From Nematostella vectensis (lineage: Eukaryota > Cnidaria > Anthozoa > Actiniaria > Edwardsiidae), in the NCBI RefSeq assembly GCF_932526225.1, contig NC_064040.1:13802856-13866855 (forward strand): 64,000 bases of DNA, given 5' to 3'. How positions within the stretch are numbered: position 1 is the stretch's first letter; each line of letters starts with the position of its first letter. Made by a program: the position numbers and the translations under genes. A model generated the notes under the pieces. It was not told the DNA's origin. It did no database searches and saw only the letters and a program-made list of their open reading frames with translations. Below, piece after piece: positions 12,001-21,300 of the stretch.

Positions 12001-12714
12001 GTCTACAAAAACTTCAAACCGAAACTTTAAACCAATGGAGTCTCTCGAGAAAAGACACGAAGGTAAAACAGTGAAAAAATTAAATTAAGGGGGAAATGAG
12101 TGAAATTTCAATTTCAATATTAAAACGCGTAACATTTTTGTTGTTTTTAGTGGAAATATCGTGTGATACCAAATATCGGGTGCTTTGAGCAGTTCAGAAA
12201 CCTGAATATTTTTATCGAATTAATTTATATTTACAAACATTTATAACAAGCAAAAAGGCAGCCAGTTTTAGATAAGCATTTCATACAATAAAGATGTTGT
12301 TATGAAGGTGTCAAAAAACCGTTTGAAAAAAAACTTTAAACGTTTAGACATGCTACCGAGGTTTGAAAAATTCAGAAATTAAAGAGTGTGCGTGTAGGTG
12401 GCAAGATTTTGGAAATATTTCGTTCAGAAAATTTTGCACCTTCATGTAAAAAGGTAAAATACTGAGGCAGCCAAATTTAGGGGGTTATCTGCTTATTTAT
12501 TAAGGTTATCGCTTAGTAAATGGTAAGTTTTTGTTATTGGTTTCCTTACCCAGGAGTCGTATCCCGTGTGATCTTTGCTGTTGATGCAGATCTGGTCGTC
12601 GAGCCCCTGTTTAACTCGTCGAGTAATAAATTGACCGACCAGAATTCCAACTACTACAGCCACAATCCCGAATATGACGAGGATAATACCCGTTCTTTTT
12701 TTGTTACTGCACAT
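1058..12714 (-). CDS. CD36/LIMP-2/SR-B family scavenger receptor
   Basis: Multi-exon membrane receptor. Exons in transcript order: 12550-12714, [one or more exons not found], 9692-9730, 9105-9263, 7706-8504, 3852-4108, 3041-3199, 2235-2453, 1058-1195. All listed junctions have GT donors and AG acceptors and keep frame. Exon 1 encodes a short cytosolic tail, a TM helix (IILVIFGIVAVVVGILVG) and the family YDSW motif. Exon 9105-9263 has the hallmark EERGPYVYK. Later exons have LTLGYVMDKLPMP, GIHLNRYTL, LPGFLTAEP and LDVEPVSGR, all typical of the CD36 ectodomain. The last exon encodes a second TM helix and a short tail ending at TAG 1058-1060. This topology fits lipid/lipoprotein or lysosomal-enzyme receptors. 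The found exons give 644 aa, more than the roughly 470-510 of vertebrate members, mostly because exon 7706-8504 is 266 aa with many N-glycosylation sequons. Whether it is closest to CD36, SCARB1 or LIMP-2 cannot be told. Confidence 0.9.
1442..1926. mobile_element. TIR (MITE-like) element, 485 bp
   Basis: The ends are long inverted repeats of about 110 bp. The left end begins CAGTCGTTTTACAAAAG and the right end is CTTTTGTCAAACGACTG. The arms share TAAGCATGGGTAAAAACCAC and GCTGCATATATTAGCC in opposite orientation. It sits in the last intron of the scavenger receptor and has no coding capacity. It is a non-autonomous DNA transposon; the superfamily is not determined. Confidence 0.85.
1960..2115. 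repeat. Dispersed G-rich repeat, copy 1
   Basis: About 150 bp is shared with 10345-10500: a GGGG.GGCAC-ACA-AACATTAAGAAA segment, then AATATTGGGGGG and a GGCACGTGCCCCC palindrome followed by CCACCCCCTGCTAC. Both copies lie in introns of the same receptor gene and in the same orientation. Confidence 0.75.
4387..7688. repeat. GT-rich minisatellite complex, mainly 23-bp units
   Basis: This fills most of the intron between receptor exons 3852-4108 and 7706-8504. The left part (4387-5100) has irregular GGTGGTAGTGGTG(C/A)TGG units. The rest is dominated by a 23-bp unit, GGTAGTGGTGACGGTGTGTTGGT with variants (key core GGTGACGGTGTGTT). Two near-identical unique spacers (about 5498-5612 and 6379-6503, containing CTCGTTTATTATTCCTCTCG) interrupt it, showing large-block duplication inside the array. 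Because 23 is not a multiple of 3 and the unit lacks minus-strand stops in any frame, long open frames run through it; these are not genes. Confidence 0.95.
9027..9071. repeat. (CAA)n microsatellite
   Basis: About 15 CAA triplets lie in the receptor intron just downstream of exon 9105-9263 in transcript sense. They produce a spurious poly-Cys/Leu open frame on the minus strand. Confidence 0.95.
9692..9730 (-). CDS. 39-nt micro-exon of the scavenger receptor
   Basis: This short exon encodes NKNGFLHKGETPQ. It is bounded by a pyrimidine-rich acceptor ending CAAG and a GTATGA donor. It is in phase 0 with the next exon, giving the family-typical junction ...GETPQ then FEERGPYVYK. The reading frame has a stop just upstream, so the acceptor is constrained. 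The upstream exon, expected to encode the FY.FNVT-like strand, was not located between 9731 and 12549. Confidence 0.75.
9966..10340 (-). pseudogene. 3' end of a non-LTR retrotransposon (LINE) ORF2, decayed
   Basis: Minus-strand translation gives LRISDHILQIKRRRYNK, then a CPRC...ENKQHFLVK motif, the zinc-knuckle-like C-terminus of many LINE reverse-transcriptase ORFs. A frameshift near 10168 is followed by an open tail (RNTLSQQLNRHFPNIRDL) ending at a stop, then an AATAAA and a short TATGTC-repeat end near 9966. This is a 5'-truncated, frameshifted LINE copy inside a receptor intron. The clade is not assigned. Confidence 0.6.
10345..10500. repeat. Dispersed G-rich repeat, copy 2
   Basis: This is the second copy of the repeat at 1960-2115, with the same order of motifs including GGCACGTGCCCCC. 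It abuts the LINE-like fragment at 9966-10340. Confidence 0.75.
10861..10972. repeat. Conserved ~110-bp dispersed repeat, copy 1
   Basis: This segment is almost identical to 63842-63952, in the same orientation. The shared core includes TCACCAGTTTACTTCCGGAG and TTTAACAGGCCATCCGCTCT. No TIRs are visible at its ends. In both copies a plus-strand frame reads HQFTSGGPTETSTV and ends soon after, so it may be a fragment of a larger element. Poly-C tracts follow at about 11037-11056 and 11137-11152. Confidence 0.85.
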
Positions 12715-13037
12715 GATTGCTCCAAGTAAACAGACGTGTTATGTATTTTAAAAGCGACGGTGATTCTGACAGGCCAACAAACGTGTAAAGGTTTTTAACA
12801 AGCTGCTGGCCTTAGCAACTTGTTGTCAAGAAACTTAAAAAACACTCACACTGCACATCAACTGTTCTCATTTCCATAACGTGGGGTCTTTTGACAACCG
12901 GATCTGCTCATTTTTATTGGAATAGACAAAAATAAATATCTCTAGAATAACATTTTGATTGTCAAAAGTTTAAGAAATTGCATGATCGTTTCCTTTCGGA
13001 CCAATCATCGTTAAGGGATGTAGGAACAGGTGCCTAG

Positions 13038-13390
13038 CATGTCACGTTGTACTATCTGGCATGTCACGGTCTCTTTTAGAGTCACGTCGTTACCTTGGAT
13101 GTCATGCTGTTCCGCCTCTAAAAAAAATTTTTTCGGCGCCAGTTATTTGGCGGGGAATGGTGGATAAGGGGAAATTTTTAGCTTTTAACAGTTATAATGC
13201 GCTCTCTGCTCTAGATGTCACGTTTTGCCACCAAGGGGGTCACACTGTCTTGTAGTTAGTCACGCTGAGCTGTACGGAGTCACGCTCTTTCCTCTTGATG
13301 TCACGTTAACCCACCACCCCTGTGTATCTACCGTCAAATTTCGCCCCAAAGCCTTCTGGGTAAAGTGTAACGCCTGGAGTCACGCAATCC
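13038..13390. repeat. Clustered GTCACG motifs / degenerate ~20-bp repeat
   Basis: Eight GTCACG occurrences begin at 13041, 13063, 13081, 13217, 13259, 13279, 13300 and 13379, many preceded by AT or GA and spaced about 18-22 bp. GTCATG and GTCACA variants fill gaps. The cluster lies 330-670 bp upstream of the receptor start codon. It could be an old minisatellite or a multi-site regulatory element. Confidence 0.6.
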
Positions 13391-13736
13391 TTGTTAATGT
13401 TGGTCCTCACCTGGGTGCATGCGCAATTCTCCGATTCTCACTGGAACTAAAGTTCTAGAAAGAAAAGCACGCAACAGCTAGATTTTCATGTACAACGTCA
13501 CCTAAACTGGCTCTCGTTCAAAGGGATGAAATAAACAAAAACAGTTGTGATTTTGCGAACTTTATTCAAAATTCAGTATTAACAAAACGATCCTATTTTA
13601 TATACTCTCAAATTAAAAATACATCCCTATATCTTCATTTCACATAATATTTCATATTTTATAATAAAACTATAGGCAATAGATTGTCCCTTCCGTGGAT
13701 TTTCACGTAAATCTTGCGTTTTGTTGAAAAAATAAA

Positions 13737-13829
13737 CAACACAAGGTTGAAATGGCATGTTTTACTTCTCTTCATCGACGAACTGCTCTGTTTTCAAGGC
13801 GATAAACATGCCATTTCAACCTTGTGTTG
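13737..13829. repeat. Perfect 26-bp inverted repeat with 41-nt loop
   Basis: The left arm 13737-13762 (CAACACAAGGTTGAAATGGC then ATGTTT) is the exact reverse complement of 13804-13829. RNA from either strand would form a perfect 26-bp hairpin. No coding context is present. It could be a small foldback element or a hairpin RNA precursor. Confidence 0.9.
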
Positions 13830-14791
13830 ATATTTCCCTAGTTCTACCACACCTAAGACCACCTAACTTTCCAACAGTCTGTCTGTAGAATTTAGGCTTG
13901 CAGTATTGCTTGATGTTATCTTGAGGACTCCAGCCTGGAAAATACATGTATGGAATAAGTATGAGGTGGGATTCCTGGCTCATTTAAGTGTTTCCCTTGC
14001 TGGGATCATGAGGGCATTGGGGCTAAAAACGTTCCCCTCGAAAAAATACCGATAAGTTAGTTTTTGCGTGGTTTATAAAAGAATTACCACTTATACAGCA
14101 GAAACCTCTTTTGTTTGCATAGGCGAAACCGCATGTGGGGTGGCATTTCGCATACAAAGTGATTCATAAACGAAAAAATACGAACTAGCATCAGGTGATG
14201 CTTAGCGGAGTCTGCGAGGTGACAATCTCATGAAAACTCATGCAGGTGTGTGTTTGGAAGCACTTTAAAATAAATTCAAAAATTTCCAATAGCAATTTCG
14301 TCAATTGTGTGAACGGATATGTTACGAGAATGGGTTTTTATACCACAAAAAAAAAAACGAATCCTCCTTGGTTATTTTATATGAAGGAAAACTTTTTAAG
14401 ATAACAATACCAAACACAAACAACAGACAGAAAAGTGCACAAAAAACGAAAATTCGAACCACACAAATTGATCAACGTGAGCCTCAGCTGCTCATGTCAA
14501 TACCAAATCTTCTAAGTTTTAATATTTTGCTGTCGCCGATAGATCGTTTATTAAACAGTTCATAAATGATTAACAAACTAAACTTTTTTAAATTAAAAGT
14601 CTGAACGCTTCAAATCATAATGCTCATTTATCTGTTTTTCCATAAGGCAACGCGGGTTACGATATGGATTTTCCGATAAAAAATATGAAATCATAAATTG
14701 TATAATTCATATTTACTGACGTTTTGAACTAATAATTCATCTTAATACTGCTGATCGTGAATTCTCCACACAAAAGGCATTTCTTATGTTA

Positions 14792-14835
14792 CACGTGTCT
14801 CAAGAGACACGTGATATAACGTCTGCACGTGATAT
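14792..14835. promoter_or_regulatory. CACGTG (E-box) palindrome cluster
   Basis: A perfect inverted repeat (CACGTGTCTC, AA, GAGACACGTG) occupies 14792-14813, followed by a direct repeat of CACGTGATATAACGT. This gives three CACGTG sites within about 45 bp. It is a bHLH-type binding motif cluster by sequence only; its function is unknown. Confidence 0.45.
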
Positions 14836-15324
14836 AACGTGTTTTTAAGATCAGCTGCTCACAGTGACGTCAAATAAAGATTAAACGGCTTTTAAAGATC
14901 TTTTGTCAGACACATTTTTTTTATTGTTTTCACCTTATATTGGAAGTATATCACGAAAATAAATCTTCAAGGAGGAACTTAAAAAACGAAATCTTATGTT
15001 TATTTATTGAATTCAATTGTTTATTCAAACCTATTACAGTTACGACTGAGTTAAAGGCTGATTACATAAATAAATACTGAATGCGCAATGAATAGTAAAT
15101 AGGCTGGTACTTTACAGTTACAAAATTAGAGAAGCGTTCAGTATTTGTTATTACAGGTATTTTGTACGGTTTGATCTGAGGTTATAGCGAGAAAGGAGAC
15201 TTTACAACTCTGATACTGATAAGGGGAAACAGTTAAAAAAAGGTGCTTTCTTACACTCGTTCCCTTGCTAGGGCGAGAAAATGGCGGCTGGCAGGAGCTC
15301 TTAAAGCCACCAGAAGCCCTACAT

Positions 15325-18300
15325 TTAGGAATGATTCTTAACGAGGCGCGTTCTACCGTACCTTGGTTTCTTGTTCTTGGTATATTCAAAGTGACTGAGA
15401 ATCGACTGCGAGCCAGACTCGGGCCCAGGCTTCTCGGTCTTACGCCGCATGCCCATGGTACGGCACCGCCCTAAACCGGACACGTGACCTGCAAACCAAC
15501 CAAGATCATTTTATAACTTTCGTTGCAAAGAGTCTCTTGTATTGAATGTATTAAAGGCAGCGTGATAAGGGTAAAGATTATCATTGAGCACTCACCAGAT
15601 GGCTTAGGCTTGACTTGAATTTGCTTTTTCATTGTCTATAAATTGAGAGATAAAGACGAATCAGACCAGGGAAAAAGACACATTAATGGGAAAGAAAAGG
15701 GGATTAGAAAGCAAAGCGGATGAATATCACTATAGGTGGATAAGGGACGGACATTAGATGAGTGACTGGAGGTTAATAACATTCCTAATCTTGGACCTAG
15801 TCTGTCAGTCGTTAGTACGACTAGTGGATTGAAGAGTTCAAGAACCGCACCCTTAGCAAGGGTTAGATAATGACCGCGAGTGTTCTATGGGATTTAGTGG
15901 AAAATTAACAAGAAATATGTGAATGAGGCAAATCAACACAAATAAATGGCAAACAATTAAAATAATATCTAACTGTGGAAAGATGCTCTTTGATTGTCAC
16001 TAGCCTGCGGTGCAAGCCACCGATTTTAATATGAGTTATTTTCTCTCTGGGATGTGAAACAGTGGAGGATTTTGAATAACAAAGATATTTTAGTGGGGAT
16101 TGGAGTTAGTAATTAGTAGTCATCTTCTAATGTAGTGACTACTGTTCCCTTGTTTATTTTTATTGGTTTTTATTTCGTTTATTGTTATTTTTTTTATTGG
16201 TTTTATTAGTTTTTTCCCTGGAAAACCATCAAAAGTAAGCTTAGGGAATACTAATCACTTAGAACAGTAGAGAAGCACTGATTACCAACTACATTCCCAC
16301 AAATTACCTATTGATTTCAACTTAAAGCGGTGACTTGCACCTAGCGCTTGGGTACGAATCTGATATACAGGATGTGGATACTTAGAGCCTCCAAGATTTC
16401 CACATTCTCCAGGAGTACGCTTTCAGACTTCCCTCTGCATTCAGTATGTTTTGCACGAACCAAATCCCTTACATGCTAGAAAAACACCGTACTTCACTCA
16501 GCAAAGTAGAGAAATGATTTGTCATTTACGATGCAATTACCTTAAGTCCCGCGGAGTTTCCTGACTGTATCAACCTTCCCGGCATCCCTTGCTGTGAACT
16601 CCCGGATCCCTGGGAAGGCGGGGGGGTGTCTGTACCCGCACTCTCTTCGCCGTCTGACAAGTAGCCGCTGTCAATCTCTATGACCTCGGGGCGTGTGAAC
16701 ACATCACTCGCCACTCCTCCTCTACTGGGAGTTTCTGCCTCGCTCTCTTTGTGATCAAGTGTTCTTTCCATTTTGGGTCGATTAAATGTTCTTTTGGACC
16801 CAGCTTGGTAAAGAAATCTTTTGAGTCCATCTCTTGTTTTGTTAAGTGCCTCTGCGGCATTTGTCTTCTCTCTGATAGAATTACACTGCGCTAAGACCTT
16901 CACTCGTGTGCTCGTGGGCTCACTCGAGTCACTTGACTCGCTTCGCGAGATCTCACTGATTTGATAAACAGTATTTTGTGTGCTTGATGGAGACGAGCTC
17001 TGGGATGCCATCTCTTCCTCTTTGCAATCTTGCGTTTCACAATCACTTGAGTCATGTGATCTTCTGTGGTTAACTGATTGGCTGTTTGGAGGAGATGATC
17101 CGTTTACAGACTCTACGAATAGCAAGTGCCGGTTCTCCTTGTTGGCGGCCAGTGAGCCCAGAAGAGCGCCAGGCTGGCCTTGGTTTGATAACGAATCTGA
17201 TGATTCGTCTGACAGGTTATCGTTAGTCGCCTCTGTAGACACCTTAACGAAGTATCTTTAAGATAGGCAAGATAATGTTGTTTTAGTTTATTATTTACAT
17301 GTAATATGGTTTATTATGTACATGTAATATACTGCAAAGCATTCTATAACATAGTAATAACACATCAATAAAAGATATACAGTTGAAAGTCTCCCAGACT
17401 CACCTACTGAGCTTAGCACCACCGGTACCTGAATCACTACGGAATGGATTCTTCCTGCGCAGTTTGCCCTGTCCTGATTGGGAGCGTGTCTTGTTGGCCA
17501 CACCTTTCACCCCGGAGGATGCCATGTCCTCTCTTGCCTTGATAGATGTGTACATATTGACAAAAGCTTGCTCGTCCATAGAGTTCTCTTCGTTGTCTTC
17601 ATCCGATCGCTTCATACTGGGGAGGGCAGGCACCATCTTGTCTTGTAGACTTCTCTTGGCGGCTGCACCATGGCGAAATGAAGACTTCTCCCAGCTGGTG
17701 GATCGTGGTGTCAAATCCTCCTTGTGGTTGTTAAATGTGAACGCACAACCGGGCTTTGCGGAGGGCTCTGGCTTCTCACTCCTCTCAGTAAGTATCTGGT
17801 AGATAATTGGCAGTAATTGTCATTTATCGAATTTATGCAATCTGTGAGTCTCTTTCTCGTGTTTTCAGCGACTCAAAACAATTGAAAATTTCCACTAAAG
17901 TGCTATATATAAACGATTGATATTATGTTTCATGTTAATGCATAGAAAGTTCTTAAAAGTGTGAGGTAAAGAAAGGAGAACATGAGAGCCATAGAATTGG
18001 CATGATGATGTTTTCGTATATACAGTCTTTTGAATGGTACTTCACTTTAATATCATTTGTTTCCACTTTCATGTTAATCAAAATGTTAATAATGCTGTTT
18101 TCATTTTCTTCTTCAGGTCCATGCAGTTAGTGTAGCAGGCATTGTTTTATTACAATTTTTTTGTTCCAGGTTAAGTATGTATTTTTGTGGCTATAATAAC
18201 ATGCTGTTTGTATCTCGTGTGAACCTTTGTGGCTAGAGGAGTCTAATATAACAGGTATAAATGAATAATTATATGCTGCCAGTATGTTTGTGGTGTGTAC

Positions 18301-21300
18301 CTTCGTGGCTAGAGGAGGCTAATATAACAGGTATAAATGAATAATGATATGCTGCCAGTATGTTTGTGGTGTGTACCTTTGTGGATAGAGAAGGCTAATA
18401 TAATGGGTATAAATGAAAAATGATATGCTGCCAGTATGTCTGTGGTGTGTACCTTTGTGGCTAGAGGAGGCTAATATAACAGGTATAAATGAATAATTAT
18501 ATGCTGCCAGTATGTTTGTGGTGTGAACCTTTGTGGCTAGAGGAGGCTAATATAACAGGTATAAATGAATAATTATATGCTGCCAGTATGTTTGTGGTGT
18601 GTACCTTCGTGGCTAGAGGAGGCTAATATAACAGGTATAAATGAATAATGATATGCTGCCAGTATGTTTGTGGTGTGTACCTTTGTGAAAGCAGGATCAA
18701 AGTCACCAATGACTTCTCCTGAGATGGGATGGATATTACCAAGAGCTATGCCAAGTGCTTTATCCCTGGGCATCGCACTATAGTACAGGTCAAGGAGTGT
18801 TACAGGAGAGATGTTTAAGGTACATAGTTACGTTTTGCATCTCAGAGACAAGCACTGCATTCAGAACTTGTATGTACATGTATGTCGCTCCACAGCGATA
18901 AGAGTTCTCACAATAATCTGGGTCTCAATCCAAGTCTCAGTCAAAGTCTCATTCTAACAGGGGACACTTGTCAATTGAACACATACATAAGCACAAGAAC
19001 TTTATATTCTAAGCTTAAAGAATGCACTGCAAATTTTGATGTCCAAACTATGTAATAATCAATAGATAGTCAATGAGGGAATCTTTGAATGATTCTTAGT
19101 GCAAGAGATCATCATTGTGCAAGGATACGGTCCAGCGAAGTGCAGGTTGTGGTCATGAGACATGCCCTCAGGGATAGGGTTAAGAGGTACAAGCTCACAG
19201 GAGACAGGATCAAACACCCGCTGATACAGAAAGGTCTCATCTGCCTGCTTGAAGCTCTTTTCATAGTCTACTGGCACGCGGTACTGGTCATCCATCCGCA
19301 GATTACGCACAAGCTGCACATGTAAATAGATAATTTTGTTTTTTACTTAATTTCACAGAATCGAATTCTCAATGAGGATGATAAAGTATGTATTAAGTGG
19401 TCACCCTTGGGACTAAGCCAAAAGACTGCTTTTAATAAAAAGTTGACTGCTCAATAGAAGTTTCCTTATTTAGCAAAAAAAATATCAAAATGTGTAAAAA
19501 CCAGAGATCTACATATACCCCTCAAAGTATGTTTATAGACTAATAGATAAGCTAAAATATAGAAAATTTGCGGAAAATCTGGCAAAACGGAACTACAAAC
19601 CTTGTGAACTTCAGCCAAAGTGAATGCTCAATATGTGTAAAATGAAATAAAATTCGGCAAACGGGACAATGATTATGGTGACTGTGCTTCTTAATAGGGT
19701 GATCAAAATTAATATTGTTTAACATTAAACATTGAAGACAGACAATTGAACAAAGGATGACCACTTTCTAGAGTGCGGCAGGGGACAGAGCAAAAAATGG
19801 CATAAAATTGTCCAATTCTCAATAAATAAGCTCAAGATGCCGCATACAAGGAGTTCCCCTGACCAAAAGCTTCATTCCAAATTTTAAAAAAAATTAGAAG
19901 ATATGAAATTTAGATATAAGCGAGCAAAGTTGGCTTAATTTCTGATCAGAGCCCGACTTCTCCCTAAAAACGAGAATTCATACTTTGAACATTTGAAAAT
20001 TGCTCTTCAAGCCTCATATCTCGAAGACAAATCCATTAGAAAAAAACACTTTTTGATATGTTGGTTTACATAAAATAAGGAACCTCTATACAAACATTCA
20101 AGCTTACCAAGCAGACCTTATTTTTTTGGTCTGTCGCGAGAGTGAACTTTGGAACACTGAATCTGCCATTTTTGCAGAAAACAGTTAAATTTATACATGC
20201 CTTGTTGATGTTGGATGAGTTTCTAAGTAGCTTGTTGGCTTTGATGAGTCCAATCCCCTTAATGGAGGGAAGGTAGTCACACCCTGACAGGATGCACATG
20301 TGGCGGAACTTCTCCAGTGTGAACTCATGCATCTTCAGGTTGGTGAGCTCCGACAGGTGATCCAGGCTGACCAGGGTCCCATAACCAGATGCGTCCATCT
20401 TAAACATCACCTAAAATACAAGGCATTAAATGAGATGCATCAGCCGGGCAGAGGCATAAAATAAGCCACCCCACTTGACTAGAGAGTCTACTGAATTGGA
20501 AAAATGAGTACCACTGTGAGCTAGGATGGGATTCTTGGGGAAAATTCTTCTGCTAAATGGGCGAATGACCTTCGCACCCTCCTCCTACAGTGGGGCTGGG
20601 TCTTAAAAAGCAGCCCTTCCTGGGGCGTGTCAAGAGAAAAATGATGTCCAGCTGTTATTCACTGACCTTGGAATACATAGATTGAAAATGGCAATTAATG
20701 TTCTCACATTCTAAGCCATTCCTGAGCTCATTCCTAAGAAATATATGTATAGAAGGTCACTAGACTACAGTAGATCCAAAGATTTTCTATTTAAACTACC
20801 CAGAAAGGCATAAATCAATCACTGTATTCAACAAGTTGAGTCTATTCAGAAGTTATCTACGTTATTTCTCATCCGAAATGAGAAGAGAAAGTTCAGGACC
20901 CCCCTGCCCCAAGCCTACCTTGTCGTTACATTTTTGCACCGATACTGTAGACTTACAGAAAGAATTGTCAGAGATGGCATCTTGGATAACGTACTATACC
21001 TTTTTGCAACCATACACTAATAAGTCTGAATCCTCAGAAATAACTGCTTGAATAATGTTTTTCTTCATGAGGTAGGCTAGCTGGGCATCTGCCTCATATG
21101 GGGCCACAATACAATCTACCCCTTTACTACGGCACATCTGAAAATAACCAGAATAAAAATAACAACTCAAGACAATATCAGATTGAGGTGAGCGTGCCAT
21201 TATACTTTACAGTAGCTTCCTGGTGGTCATCAGTTTGAAAAATGGTCAGTAAGGATTTTTTTCAGAGGTGTGAAGGCTCACTTTGTTGTACCGTAAATGA

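Larger units (their letters stand above)
12715..15324. other. Intergenic region between scavenger receptor 5' end and EXO1 3' end
   Basis: No protein-coding exon is apparent. It holds the receptor promoter side (12715 upward), a cluster of GTCACG motifs (13038-13390), a perfect 26-bp inverted repeat (13737-13829), a CACGTG palindrome group (14792-14835) and the EXO1 3' end signals: AATAAA on the minus strand at about 14999-15008. Confidence 0.6.

Noticed and set aside
17383..17802. Plus-strand open frames across EXO1 exons 8 and 9 (also 16980-17261)
   Set aside because: Antisense of the EXO1 disordered tail, whose minus-strand reading is in phase with the rest of the gene.
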